The notes beneath the pieces were generated by a model, which was given only the letters and a program-made list of their open reading frames with translations, searched no databases and had not been told where the DNA came from. Source: Craterostigma plantagineum (lineage: Eukaryota > Streptophyta > Magnoliopsida > Lamiales > Linderniaceae). Taken from it: 64,000 bases of DNA. A program made the translations under genes and the position numbers. The stretch is taken from NCBI GenBank assembly GCA_027422505.1, contig JAPQWV010000002.1, positions 24,282,501 to 24,346,500 on the forward strand. The letters run 5' to 3'. The number at the start of each line of letters is the position of its first letter. The stretch's first letter is position 1. Positions 34,901 through 47,224 of the stretch are shown here, one piece after another.

Positions 34901-37796
34901 TGCCAAACTCCCTTTGTTTAGAATCGATGTAGTTGATGTTGCGTATCACAACCACGCCAGATTGATTCTTCTTGGACCCTCCAGATCTTTTCCGTGGTTT
35001 GCAATACTCTGAATCCTTCATTTCAGAATCCATATCTAACTGTGATCTGATTCCGTCAGTCTCCCAAGCCTCTGAACCAGTATTCACGTCCTTAGAATTA
35101 ACGGGTTCCTTTTTCTGCCCCGACTGATGATTAAAATTTGATGGGAAATGCTCCATTGGAAGGTGATGCGGGAGAAGAAAGGGGCCAGCATAAGGATGAT
35201 AATATGGCATTCCTTGCACGGGATAAGTTTGGAATGCTTGTGGGGAACCATGCACAGCTGGCCATGGGGAAAAGACTTGATGAAGAAATTGACCTTGCAA
35301 ATATCCTTGCTGACCGTTTGGTGCTGGGTTATCTTCTCGGGGAAAAGAAAACAAAAAGAACGAGAATCATAAAAATCATCACCTAGATTTCAACAACCAT
35401 ATCTCTGCCAATTACAAAAAGAATTGGGAAAAACATGACTCTGATAAAAGTACACTTCAGAAATTGACAGCTTCGAAGACTTAAATTTACCAGTGTTGTT
35501 TGTCGAGTTCAATTTCCCATTATTCTCGGAAGAAACATCATGGTCACCACACTTGATGGGTATAGAAGAAACAAAACTACCGGATGCATTCATTGCAGCA
35601 AACTCAGTTCGAGATGATGCTTCAACGTCAAGCCATTGACCAGTTTCATGTTTTCTCTTCCACAGATCCAAGAATCTCGAACATGCTTCCCTGTCGAATA
35701 TACACAAGCTATCATACTGAAATACAGAAAAGACATCAGTTCCCCGCTGTGGAAAAAGAAATGATTGAGGGGCTCACATTAAACGCATGGCTCCAAAGCA
35801 GCGAGCAAAAGAGACAAGTGGATCTATGTGATCAATATCAAAACCTGCAGCAGCAGCACGCGCAAAGGCCATTCCTTGTTCTTTCTGTAGCACCGTCTTA
35901 CGCGTCTCAAGGATGTTCAGAAGCTGAGCTCTGGTTCAACATGGAGAAACGCAATATGTTAGCCAATTTCGAAAGGATAGGCCTGTTAGTGGGCTCCAAA
36001 CTTCAAACAAGCCAATTCCTTGGATCCAAGTGTGAGAACAGTCAGCAACACAACATGCACATTTGTCAAGTTCACTAGATGATGCAACAAAAGATATTGA
36101 AGTGGAATTGAACAAATTTACTAGATTTCATACTTCGAATTGCCATCAGACAAGCATGACGCATTAGCTTCAGGGGTTTGTGGTCCATGCTGTCAAGAAA
36201 CTCAGGATAATAAGATGGAATATAAGGTGATAAATGACTGAACAAAGAGCTCCTTCAATGGACAATCACCTGGTAAAGAACAATACCCTTTTCATCACAA
36301 GCACTTGGCACGGACTTGTCGCCTGTCCACAAGTTACAGTGATTTTTATGTTGACAGGAAGATAATTGCAAAAAAAAAAATAAAATAGTAATTGAAGTCA
36401 AATTAAAAGGGGAAGCGAATATTCATTGCCGGTGACCATAAATAAAGAATTGGGGATTTTAGAAACACCTCAATTGTCGTTCATTTACCAAAGTAAATTA
36501 GCCCAAAACAAAAGAAGGTACAATCGAATGGCTATTAAAAAAATTGAAAACAGACAGAGAGAGTGAGTAAGAGCGCCACTACGCAAAACAGTATAAAATG
36601 CAGAAAGTGAAATTTCTAGTTACCTTCAGAGACTCCTACAGACTGTGGAAAATGCTCTTCAACCTGCAACGTAATAGAGTTACGTACTAAAGCGATGTTG
36701 AACTATACATTAAACATCACTCTTTTTTGGTTCGAAATTACATTTATTTGACCCACGTCGTTGCTTCTCTGCATGGCAATAGCCTCCGCAATCTGTATGA
36801 TCTCAGTTTCTATTGTGTACACACGTTCCAATACCTCCGGTGTACTAACAAAACGAACAAACCTGTCATGGAAGGTAATGTGTTGCTTAAATGATGACAG
36901 GCTCGCGCAATGTAGCGTAATCGCAGTCGAACAAAAAAGCTGTTGAAAGGATTTTATAGACGAAGTCCACATAGACAGATGATCACAAAAGCTAATAAGT
37001 TCAAAAAGACAAACTAAAAGTCAATCGCGCCAACCAAAAGTGTGAGTGTATTTTAGACATAACACCTCATACAGGCAAACTTAGTAACTGAAACATTAAA
37101 TGCAAACGACAGCTTCATATAACGACCAAACCTTTCTAGAGTGGCCTTTGTAAACCATGATGTGTCAGCGTCATCTGGCGGCTCAAGCAAGATTGAGTAT
37201 CCACCTTTAGCAATTTGCTCTTGAGCGATCTTCAGGTGAGAAAGAAACGGTTCCAGCAATCCTGATGCTATTTTTTCTTTCTTGTCATTAGCAATTATAA
37301 CCAAATCACACCTGACACAGAGAACTCGACCCAGTCATTGTCTCTCTTAAGGAAGCAACAAATCATACCAAATCGAAGGCAAAGAGAAATAACCATCACT
37401 CAGCATGAATAGTTAAATAGGTGCTCAAGAAATAAGTCGGAAAAGAATAGTAGTTCTTCATGTACACTGCGCATAGTCGAAACTCGAAAGGTCCAAAACC
37501 AGACGCAAATCACAGGGAAAACGAGCAAGTCAGTGAATAAGCAAGCACCTCCACATAACTAATCGGAAACTTAACCACACAGAAAGACGCGCTGGGTCAA
37601 ATCAACGCAACAAATGAAGTGAAGAAATCACCAAGTAAGTAAATACCACGACATAAAAATTACCACCGAAGAGTAACAAGGGCGCCGCGCCGCGCCGCGC
37701 CGCGCATTCCATACACATAACAGTGAAAGAAACAAACCTAGTTCGAGTTGGCGTGAGCTGAAATACAGCCAAGCTAAGCCGAATGCTCGACCTCAT
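31909..37796 (-). CDS. COP1-interacting protein 7 (CIP7)-like
   Basis: Thirteen exons, all phases consistent: 37796-37738, 37311-37132, 36862-36742, 36663-36624, 36322-36270, 36189-36134, 35930-35778, 35690-35491, 35332-33783, 33606-32767, 32580-32268, 32130-32062, 31973-31909. The product is 1232 residues. CIP7 was described as a nuclear COP1 partner promoting light-regulated genes. The conserved N-terminal block is here ([50 protein letters not shown]), then KTVLQKEQGMAFARAAAAGF, a Pro/Tyr/His-rich stretch (QGMPYYHPYAGPFLLPHHLP), the long disordered acidic middle, a basic coiled coil (EEEEAKRLAKLKLERQKRIA), Ser/Pro-rich repeats and the terminal RHFSLLSPFRSK. No internal stop. Exons 4-6 are 40-56 nt. 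The upstream UTR was not resolved. Confidence 0.9.
37681..37705. repeat. GC-rich CCGCG pentanucleotide repeat in CIP7 intron 1
   Basis: Four to five copies of a CGCGC/CGCGCC unit within the first intron, about 30 bp downstream of the donor site. It stands out in AT-rich DNA. Confidence 0.85.
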
Positions 37797-39079
37797 ATTT
37801 TCCCCCCGCACGAACACTCACAACGCTTCAGATTTCACTGGAAAAACAAGAGTAAGTAAACAAAATCAGAAACAATCAACCCAAGCAAATCTGCATGAAA
37901 AAAGTATAGAATCGTTGCTCTTTCTCCAAAATGCAGAATGTTAACAACACGAAGTTCAGGTACAGAGAGTAAGAGCTCACAGGCTTTCCTTCCCCAGTTT
38001 TCGAGGACCCCAGCAAGAGAGAGAGAGGGAGAGAGTTAATGGAAAAGTTGGGTACAGTGAGGAAATGTGTTGACAGGCACAATAATTATATCTATCTATA
38101 TATGTGCGGGTGTGACTTTGGATTCTGGACAGTGGGAGAGTGGAAAAAGGATCACTTTTGATTGTAGCTAAATTACTTTTTCACGTCCGATATTTGATTA
38201 AATTATCAAATACTCAAAAGTAATAACTATGTTGTAAGTGCATCGAACGGATACTATTATTAAGATATTAATACTACCCGAAATCTTGTATTACTAGTTA
38301 TTAAATCGGTTGTTGCTTAGTTAGTAATAAATACAACCTCAATTATTAAACTCATTTTCTTAGCTAGCAAAGTCTTAATGAGCTTTTACTTGTGGGCAGT
38401 CGGTTGTTTATTTTTCTAAATATCTTTGCAGAATGTAACCATTATTCAACTCATTCAATGGAACATAGTGGAATTATTTTCAAATGAAAACGTTAAGTAA
38501 CATAACTGCCTTAAGAAAAGGGAAAAGAGATTAAACAATGTCGACAAAGGAATATTGTATTTAGTAAAGAAAAGTGATGCGGCGATTTATAAAAAAGGTA
38601 TACCTCATTAATAATCGGACGAAAGTCGGAAAATAGTCCGACATGTCGAAAAGCATGGACGATGTTTGGTTTATTGAGAAGATGCAAGGAACGTTCTTAT
38701 GAGTAGTGTCGGCTTCACATTTGATAAATATAATAAGTTGTATGGAAATATATTTCAAATTAATTGCCATGTACCTACCAATAATCTGTCATGTCCGATA
38801 TACCTATAACGCTCACAGAAATAATAAACTAAGCTAAAGTTCCAATTTTTAACATGGGCCATCCTTCACTTGCACAAAATATTCGAAATCATATTTCTCC
38901 GTTATCATTGAGTTTGTTAGCTACGGCCCAATAATATATGTAAGGCTCACTATCGTTTCCCAGCTTCAATTAAGTTCCATCTCAATAAACTTCATAGGAA
39001 CTAGTTTTGTCATCAAATCTAAAAGACTATGATTAATAGTTTAAGTGAATTCAAACTCATGAACTTCTTTCATTGATGT

Positions 39080-39080
39080 G

Positions 39081-39114
<34 letters not shown>

Positions 39115-39115
39115 A
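39080..39115. repeat. (CA)n(TA)n microsatellite
   Basis: CACACACACACA followed by about 12 TA units. Confidence 0.95.
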
Positions 39116-39275
39116 ATGAAAAAATTCAATTGGTTATTAGATAAAATAGAAATTATGTCTTCGGATTAACAGAACCATTTGGGGTTTGGGTTAAGGTATG
39201 AGCCATTGGAATGTTAGGCCGATGGTGGTTTTGGGCCTTAAGTTGGATCTAAGATCCAATTGATTATTATTTACT

Positions 39276-39929
39276 GGGGAATGCCGGTTGGTAACGAGTT
39301 TAGGTCATTTTTAGTTGGTATCCAACTTTTTTTCCAATTCCGTCTGGTACCCTTGAACTATCACGAGTACAACTTCGTGACCCTGAAAGAGGAAAATTGG
39401 TATTTTTTAGGTGTTATAGCTGTTAGTTGCTAAGAAAAAAGACAAAAATGCCCTTATTTGGATTAGATAACTTAAACAGAGTCGTCGGAAATAAGACTGG
39501 TCAAAGAAGATTGGGTTCCTCGCGCGTTTCGTAATAATGTCCTCGAAAATAATTCCTGAAGCTAAACTGTAGATCGACGGTGCCGTCTTGAACCTCAGGT
39601 TGTTCTTCGTAACATCGAAGGTGCAATCGTCGCATGTGCTTATGGTGGAGCTTGAAATGTTGATGTTGGCAGAGGAACTGATGTGTGTATGCCCTCGTTT
39701 AACTATTTTTGCTTTTCTCATTTCTTTTTTTCAATTATCCAATAAATGAGGGTATTTAGGTCTTTTTCCTTAGCACGCAACGGATGTAAACACCTAAAAA
39801 TGCTAATTTTCGTCTTTCAGGTCACGAAGTTGTATTTTATGATACTTCAGGGGTACCAAATAGAATTCAAAAAAAAAGTTGGACCCCAACTGAAAAGCCA
39901 TAAACTTGGGGTACGGACCGGAGTTCCCC
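39276..39929. mobile_element. Mutator-like MITE with long terminal inverted repeats
   Basis: 654 bp. The two ends pair over about 120 bp: GGGGAATGCCGGTTGG... at the left, the complement of ...CCGGAGTTCCCC at the right, both continuing through AACTTCGTGACC. Flanks are TTATTTACT (39267-39275) and TTATTTATT (39930-39938), a 9-bp target duplication with one change, as expected for Mutator. The open frame inside on the minus strand (39407-39721) has no recognisable domain. Confidence 0.85.
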
Positions 39930-40465
39930 TTATTTATTTTAATAATACCCTTATCTGCCAATTAATAAATAACATGCTTGCAGAGTTAAATACGGATTTG
40001 GTAGCCTGTTCGAATCACCAAATCTTTATCTTTGTGAATCCATTCACACTTTATTAGCAGCTTGTGTCTTGTTTAGTAGGACAAGTGTCGCTGTTCTTTT
40101 TTATTTATATATGCTTAACAGCCAACCTTAATAAAGAACTGCAATAATTTACCTAATATTGGAGGCCACCTATCTTTCCAGGGGCTTTCCCGTAAATAGG
40201 TCTCTTTTTTGTTCTTTCTTTCTTTCTTTTAAAATTTGGTGATGTGTATTTTAAAAAAGAAAACAAAAACTAATAATAAAAACAACGGTTGTTCATTTTG
40301 ACCAACTACTGCAGATCTTGTCGTTGTTCTTAGGCTGCGTGTGAACTGCTGAACAGATCTACAATTGGGGCTATCTTTCGTCAACGGGGAATTGTCTCTA
40401 ATCAATTCGTATTCCCAAAAATAGTAGGTAGGTTTGTATACATATGCTAGAGAAGAAGAACGAAG

Positions 40466-41341
40466 ATGGTGAAATCGCCGTTTGTGGACAAAGACGGACT
40501 GAAGAAAGGCGCGTGGAGTGAAGAGGAAGACAACAAATTGAGAGCTTATGTTCTCAAGTTTGGCCATTGGAACTGGAAATTGCTCCCCAAGTACGCTGGT
40601 AATGTTTGAGACTGCTTGGCTGATTGATGAGGGTTGAGAAGAGCATAGTTGATGAGTTCTAATTTGGGGGGAGATTTTGATTCGTCATACGAAGACCTAA
40701 ATCGTGCTGTTTTTTCTCTTCAGGGCTTTCGAGATGTGGGAAGAGTTGCAGGCTGCGATGGTACAATTACCTGAAGCCTGGGCTCAAACGTGGAAATTTC
40801 ACCGAGGAAGAACAAGAGCTTATCAAGAAACTACACGATGAATACGGAAACAAGTAATCGATTACTCTAGTTTGAATTTGTGGATATGTTTACATAACAG
40901 CAATGATAACGTCGATTCTTCGGGTTTCTTACCCTTCCGAATGAATGAATGTTCATGGATCCTAGCTTTTCTTGTATTGTAGTTATGGAAGTTCTCTTGA
41001 ATTCTCGATTTTAGGATTGGTCGAAAACACATGGTAGGAATAGTAAGATGGTCTCTTTACTTTAGATATTCAGCTCAGTTTTTTCAGATTCCCTGATTGT
41101 GCTAGGAAAGTAGCTGTCTTAATTATTTCTTGAGCATAGTTACAGAGTTTTTATACGTATTTCTTGATGTAGGTGGTCGTCAATAGCAGCAAAAATGCCT
41201 GGAAGAACTGATAATGAGATCAAGAACTATTGGCACACACACTTTAAGGAGACCAGCAGGTCAACGAGGGCTCCATGTGCATCCAAGGTGAAGAAGATCA
41301 AAAGCTCATCTAATGGCAATCTCCCCATACTCGAAATTTGA
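40466..41341 (+). CDS. R2R3-MYB transcription factor, C-terminal region out of frame
   Basis: Three exons: 40466-40598, 40724-40853, 41173-41341, with the usual R2R3 intron positions. The protein as read is 143 residues. R2 ([40 protein letters not shown]) and R3 ([40 protein letters not shown]) are complete with the regular Trp, the first R3 Trp being Phe as usual in plants. It resembles the MYB13/14/15 and MYB4 groups; I cannot fix the subgroup. The frame closes at TGA 41339, but the adjacent frame runs on from 41338 to 41568 (FDLNFPCASSFPSHDSRSTL, ending EVETELKL) like a normal MYB tail. One missing base between 41314 and 41341, for example in the CCCC run, would join them. Confidence 0.85.
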
Positions 41342-42112
41342 AGGATCAGCTGGGAAATCGAACGAAGGATGTCGATGGAAGCAGCTCACATTCAACCGAA
41401 GCCTGGCACATCTTGGAATCATCGAGGTCAATCTTCGACTTGAATTTTCCTTGTGCTAGTAGTTTTCCTAGCCATGATTCGAGGTCGACTTTGATTACGT
41501 TTTCTAGTAATGATACGAATTTGGATTCATCTGATGTGTGCGAAGTTGAAACCGAGCTCAAGCTCTAATATTTTATTGCCCCTTCTTTCGTGTTTTATGA
41601 AACTAGAAGCTCAAACATTTACCTTTTACTACAACAACCCAGGAATATTTTCCATGGCTTATCAGATAGTTTCGCCTCAGCGGTCACGTTTGGTGTCAGC
41701 AACTGTCGACCGTTTGATGAATTTTCCAGCGTACATTTCGGACAGAAAATGCAATCGACGTAAATAATTTTTCGAACGTTAATCTTTCGTGGAGAATTGG
41801 TCTCCTAGGCCGGATTTTTCATTGAAAGTCTTGGACAAGCAACCAAGAGGACAAGAAGTTTCTAAATTATTTTCAACATTAATTTGTCTTATTTTTCGTA
41901 ATTTTTTATTTGTTGTTACATGCTAATTTGTTTATGATAAAAATCAACAAGTTAGTTATACCTGCCACCTAATTGATTCGTCGAGATTTGGGTCGTATTC
42001 TAGACTTTATAAAATAACCAATTAAGATCAATAATATATATAAATATATATATATTAGGGTACATGTTGGAGAGTCTTGAAATATTACACTAGCCGTTGC
42101 TCCACATGAATC
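41342..42112. other. MYB out-of-frame tail and convergent intergenic DNA
   Basis: 41338-41571 encodes the probable MYB C-terminal region in the shifted frame. The rest is AT-rich with no feature recognised. Confidence 0.6.
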
Positions 42113-43636
42113 CTAATAACCTGCAAAAAGCGCATGCAGACCAACCATTAAATTGAAAAGAAAAAATAAAATAAATGAAGACGAACCACTTTATATGTAA
42201 CTTAACTATATTCTACTTAAATGCACCGACTTATTTCCTCACTTATTCTCCAAAAGCCAAATACAAAACATATTGCATGATAAAATATTATTTCTTAATA
42301 TTATATATGAAAAGTTAAATAGCATTAAAATACTCACCGTCTTTTCTATTCGCCGCACCTCGAGCAAACGACACACATATAATCAAGAACCCAACTATGG
42401 CTGCTCCTCCCAATATCATAGCCACTGTCTTCCCTGTACTCGCCCCCCATGACCCTATATATTAATTAAATAATTATAACGTTATATATTCTATTAAAAC
42501 TAAGATTAGTTCTATACATCGATGATGATGATTTATTACAATACATCCGCGTGAACAATAAAGCTACGACCTTAACCAGATAAGCATTGAAGGCCACAAG
42601 CAAATCCAAATAAAATGTTTTCTCGAACCAACATTACATAATTGATAGAAGACAAACAAAAAACCCTCAAATATCGTATCGTCCAATCACATTTCTCGAC
42701 ACCTATTCACCACTAAACCAACATCAAGAAACAATAAAGAAAAACACAATAAGGAATAATTAAAATTAAAATTCTTTAATTACCTCCTGAAGAACCCGAA
42801 GAGGAATAAGATGAAAACGACGGCGAGGATGACGACGACGATGATGACGTGGACGCCGACGCCGGCGACGAAGAAGAAGTAGGCGAATTAAAGGAAGCAG
42901 AATCAGAGCTCGACTTCTTCGGTGCCCCATGTGGGTAATAACTGTAACTCATAAAGCACTTGCTGAGAAAAACCATCCCAGAAACTGAGCTTCCACACTC
43001 AACTTGAGCTCTCTGAACAGCGCTTCTCACGCAGTCCACGCAGTCTCCCTTCCCAAGATCGCCTTCGCACTGTCCCAGCGCGTAAACGCCCTCGTAGCTC
43101 GTGGAGAAGTAGAGCCCATCGCCGCCGCCGCCGGCGGTCGCAAATCCGTTCTGCAGAGAGTACAGAGCTGTGTCCCTCTTCTCCTCAAAGCTCGACCCAC
43201 TTATATCGCTCCCACTACAGCTTTTGTACAGAACTTCCATCCCAGAAACGCCTTCGTTGTACCCAGAAATTTGGTACGACATGTAACAGCCCAAAAGCTG
43301 CAATCTTGAGGCTACGGGGTTGTTGACGCATTGCTTGTCTATGAGTGTAGGGAGGTTGCTCACGCAAGTGTAGCAGTCTACGTTTGATAAGTCTCCCCTG
43401 CACTGAAATAGGCCCGTGATTGTAGATTGGCCGCCGCCGGCGGAGGTGGTGGTGTAGAACCTCGATTTGGAGGATTGCTGTATGAGGGTTCCATAGAGGT
43501 TGGAGAGCGACTGCGAGGCGTTTGGATCTGCGAAGGACTGATTAGCGCATTCTTTGTAGATCACTGTGGTGTAGTCAGATTCATCGATGGATTTGAGACT
43601 GAGTGCGAAAAAGATGAACAGAGGAAGCAAAACCAT
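42113..43636 (-). CDS. Plasmodesmata-located protein (DUF26 receptor-like)
   Basis: Three exons: 43636-42784, 42454-42338 and an 8-nt coding end, 42120-42113. The product is 325 residues: signal peptide (MVLLPLFIFFALSLKS), two DUF26/Gnk2 domains, a Ser-rich linker (about residues 240-285), one transmembrane helix (TVAMILGGAAIVGFLIICV) and a very short cytoplasmic tail. DUF26 repeat 1 has FQCRGDLSNVDCYTCVSNLP and QLLGCYMSY; repeat 2 has GQCEGDLGKGDCVDCVRSA and FLSKCFMSY, both with the C-x8-C-x2-C disulfide pattern. This layout without a kinase defines the PDLP family, which sits at plasmodesmata and controls callose and cell-to-cell traffic. The tiny final exon adds only a Tyr after the split Gly codon; its acceptor (TTTTGCAG) is good. 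Confidence 0.88.
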
Positions 43637-45228
43637 TGGCGTGGGATTTGGGAATGAGAGCTTCGTTCGAATCAGATCATGCTGTTTTTCTTTCTTTATG
43701 AGCGCAAAAAAGGGTTTAAAGGTGAGAACTTTTTTGTGACCCTTTTTTCTTTATTGGGAGGGAATCTTTGGAATGTGGCTTTTGATTCTTTGGTTTTGGG
43801 GTTTGGGGCCGAAGAGAAAAATGGTTTCTTTGGGTTGTTTTTTAGGTCTTCGAAAGTACTTTTTGGCTTAGGAGAGGCTTTTTACTGAGAAGTGTGCTGT
43901 CGCAATGCAAGGAAGGTGGTGGACGAATGTCTTCCCCAAAGACATGTACTCTTTATCTTCTTTGTCTTTTGGCATTTTTATCCAACTCTATTAACATGTC
44001 AAGCGTGCCATTTGTGAAATTATCAAGTATGATTTGAATTCGTATTCATTTAACATTTATTCTATAATAAACCAATATTCATTTAATATTTATACTACAA
44101 TAAACTAAATTAAGAAGTACTGGTTTAAAAGATCCATGTAAATAGTCTTGTATGGATCAGCCTGGAATGGCCTGGTGTGGTGTGGCTTTGTTTGCTATAA
44201 GAAGTGGGATTGAGGATAGTGCGTGTAAGGTGCTCGATGAAATGTCCGATAGAGATGAAGAAGAAGAAGAAGAAGAAGAAGAAGAATAGGCACTATATAA
44301 GATAGAGGTATTCTCCTTTGAACTTTTTGAGTTTCTTCTGATCATCGGCCAATTATAAAACTATTGCGTCACATGAATATAATACAATATAATATAATAT
44401 ATATGTCTATTTAATCCAATCTATTCTTCCAATTCCATTTTGTATTACACGCCATCCATCAGTTAAAACCATATATATGTGTACAGAAAAACAGTCTCCC
44501 CAACCCCAAGGCAAGAAGACAAAACAATAAGCTTTTTTCGAATATATGGGTAATTATTAAACTTTAAAACCATCCCATTGCATTAGCGTACGTACAACAA
44601 CATTTGAGTACAACATATGCAAACTCAAACCAAAGATCATCACAAACACAAACACTCATGCCCACGAGGGGCTTATCGTCATTAAATTTCGATGATAAAG
44701 ACATAACAATACTTACTAGTCATGAATTTCTATCAAAGGAGTGCAGATTTCGGGGCGGGCAATTCCTCGACGTGCTTCGAGATTTTGGCGTAGCTCTCTT
44801 TCCCTCGACCTTAACAATCTTCCTCCTTGACCTCTTCGTCCTTCGTTCGCCACTCTCTCACAATCTTTACAATGCATCCACCGATAGGGCTATCTTCGTA
44901 CTTTTGGTCGTAGAACAACGGACTCTAAGTCTCCGCCCACCACCGCTCCTTCTACGAGCGTGTATATGTAAGCTAATATATAAACTAATTACCATCGGCA
45001 AGATGGGTCTTTTCCAATTAATTAATTGGTGTCATTAATTAGATGTACTCAAAAATTTAGTTTTTATATATGTATATGGCGGACTAAGCCAACCTTACAA
45101 TATTATTATTGTGTGTACCGTTGATATACTCTTTCCGATGTGAATGTAGAAGTTTTCCTACCTGGTCGGGTTAACGGTTAGTAAGAAATAATTTCGAGGA
45201 TAAGGAAAGATTTGCGTTTTTGTTGTAA
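43637..45228. other. Intergenic, PDLP promoter side
   Basis: Contains a (GAA)10 tract at 44257-44286. A GC-richer patch at 44740-44960 could be a gene scrap on the minus strand, but no family is recognisable. Confidence 0.5.
44257..44286. repeat. (GAA)10 microsatellite
   Basis: Thirty bases of uninterrupted GAA. Confidence 0.95.
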
Positions 45229-45972
45229 GAGAATCTCCAAACCTCAAAATCCAAAATTTGAGGTAAATTTACTCCAATCAAACGCCAAACCTAAACGCAA
45301 AATGCGTTTCCTACCGTCACTCTCCTCTTCCAGCCGCATGTTTGCGTTTCATACCGTTATTATGCGATAGAATGCGATGCAGTTTTCAATTTGCACTGTA
45401 GTCCTTTAAATTTCTCTCTGCGTTTGTGTCAGAAAAAGCAGTCGATGTCAGAAAAATTGAGTACCTCCAATTGAGTTTTTAATTTGCACAGACGTTTTTA
45501 ATATTTTATTCTCTCTCGTACCTGAGTACTTTTTTTTCTTCTCCCCACTCTTTTCCACTTTGATTAGAAATAATTAAAAGAAAAATAAATGTCACATCAA
45601 AGTGTCTAGCTTTTATATGTACCTACGGCTCAATTAATTATGTATTTAATTAATTTCCTTTTTTATGTAGATTAAATCGAATTGATAAATAAAAATATAT
45701 ACATCATTATGATTTGATTACTTTGGTGAGATTTTGGTTGTTACTTGTCAAATGATTCAATGGACTCAATTTTATTAATTTTTTGTAATTATTTTGTAAA
45801 ATTGTAAAATATGTTGGTAGTATTGAAATTTGTAACAATTGGTGTGGAAGTGAATATTACAAAATAGTCTCTTGAGTTTGAGAATGAGTTTAATGGTTGG
45901 AGAAGAATTACTGCATTTTGAGTTTGAAAATGCGTTTGAGTTTGAGAATGCGTTTCTCGATTGAAGATGGTC
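45229..45972. mobile_element. Tourist-like (PIF/Harbinger) MITE, complete
   Basis: 744 bp with termini GAGAATCTCCAAACC and, reversed, GACCATCTTCAATCG, and TAA on both sides (45226-45228, 45973-45975). It is the same family as the interrupted element at 22646-23961, inverted relative to it. The right end lies about 400 bp upstream of riboflavin synthase. Confidence 0.82.
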
Positions 45973-45975
45973 TAA

Positions 45976-46369
45976 GAACGTTTCATATAGTTTATGGGGT
46001 CAAAGTCCAATTTTCACTAATCATTGTCGTTTGAGAGTGAGAGATAACCGTCGTAAAAATGGCTCACGATTATTGAAGCCCCAACGTTTCCTGAAACGAC
46101 GTCGTCCTAGAGTTAAATCGTCTTAAAGTCGATATATTTCATCAAATATTACTGAAGCCCTAAATTCTCAAATCGCCGTAACTCACCTACGCGGCGTCCT
46201 CCGCCGAGCTTTACTTTACTGACATATAAATCAGCCTTTCTTTTTACGAAACCCCAAACTTCTACGCGCCTCCACCGCCCTTCACCCCACTCCAACCCCA
46301 ACCCATCATCTTTCAGTTACCTTGATCCGATTTCACGACCTTCGCCGACCATTTCTACGCGGCAAACGA
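45976..46369 (+). promoter_or_regulatory. Riboflavin synthase promoter and leader
   Basis: About 390 bp between the MITE and the start codon. An ACGACGTCGT palindrome (about 46096-46105) contains a GACGTC bZIP-type core. A telo-box-like GCCCTAAAT lies at 46156. The leader is C-rich (46260-46310). Function is inferred from position. Confidence 0.4.
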
Positions 46370-47224
46370 ATGGCTCTCTGTTATTGCTCACAAACCTCTC
46401 CTCCGAGCGACGGCCTAAAGCTCACCACGCCCACGGCGAAGATCGCCGGAACGAGCTATGTCTCCTCCGCATCTCCGCCGCAAGCTCACCTCAAAAAGTC
46501 CATCCAGTTATCACTCAAACCGCCGCCGATTTTGACCATCTTCATCAGACCCTCAAAGCCCCACCACCCAAAAATCGCCGCCGCCACGACGGTAAAATCC
46601 CTCTTCACTGGCATAGTCGAAGAGATGGGCACAATCAAGCACCTGGGATTCGCCACAGACGACAGCTTCACCATGAAAATCGAAGCAAAAACCGTCCTCG
46701 AAGGCGTGCACTTGGGCGACAGCATTTCGGTCAACGGAACCTGCCTGACCGTCACCAATTTCTCCGCCGGCGAATTCTCCGTGGGTTTGTCCCCCGAGAC
46801 GCTGAGAAAGACCAATCTCGGCGAGCTTAAGAGCGGCTCGCTAGTTAATCTTGAGAGGGCCGTTTGCCCCACGACTCGAATGGGCGGCCATTTTGTACAG
46901 GGACACGTGGATGGTACCGGCGAGATCATTGACTTATCGACGGAGGGCGATTCCATGTGGGTCAAAGTTAGGGTTCATAGAGATTTGATGAGGTACATCG
47001 TTCCCAAGGGATTTATAGCCGTTGACGGGACGAGTTTGACTGTGGTGGATGTGTTCGACGATGAGTGCTGCTTCAATTTCATGCTCGTGGCTTATACGCA
47101 GCAGAAAGTAGTGATTCCCATGAAGAAAGTTGGAGATAAGGTGAACTTGGAAGTCGATATATTGGGGAAGTATGTCGAAAGGTTGCTGGGCAGTGGCTTT
47201 GTTGATTCTTTCAAGTCTTCTTAG
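46370..47224 (+). CDS. Riboflavin synthase alpha chain, chloroplastic
   Basis: Single exon, 284 residues. It joins two 6,7-dimethyl-8-ribityllumazine molecules to give riboflavin, the last step of vitamin B2 synthesis, in plastids. The first 75 residues are a Ser/Thr/Pro-rich transit peptide (MALCYCSQTSPP). The enzyme proper starts SLFTGIVEEMG, the near-invariant start of bacterial RibE. Two lumazine-binding repeats follow: DSISVNGTCLTV with LSPETLRKTN in the first, and GHFVQGHVDGTG with FIAVDGTSLTVVDV in the second. The C-terminal helix (VDILGKYVERLL), which makes the trimer, is present. ATG 46370 is the only ATG ahead of the transit peptide. Intact. Confidence 0.95.
   Translation: MALCYCSQTSPPSDGLKLTTPTAKIAGTSYVSSASPPQAHLKKSIQLSLKPPPILTIFIRPSKPHHPKIAAATTVKSLFTGIVEEMGTIKHLGFATDDSFTMKIEAKTVLEGVHLGDSISVNGTCLTVTNFSAGEFSVGLSPETLRKTNLGELKSGSLVNLERAVCPTTRMGGHFVQGHVDGTGEIIDLSTEGDSMWVKVRVHRDLMRYIVPKGFIAVDGTSLTVVDVFDDECCFNFMLVAYTQQKVVIPMKKVGDKVNLEVDILGKYVERLLGSGFVDSFKSS

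Larger units (their letters stand above)
37797..40465. other. Intergenic between CIP7-like and MYB, with a Mutator MITE
   Basis: CIP7 promoter and UTR at the left (a GAGAGA tract at 38013-38034 could be a leader element). A CA/TA microsatellite lies at 39080-39115 and a Mutator-type MITE at 39276-39929. No gene recognised. Confidence 0.6.

Noticed and set aside
39407..39721. Minus-strand 104-residue frame
   Set aside because: Lies wholly inside a Mutator MITE and has no recognisable motif.
44604..45038. Plus-strand 144-residue frame
   Set aside because: No domain, no splice partners, composition like the intergenic DNA.
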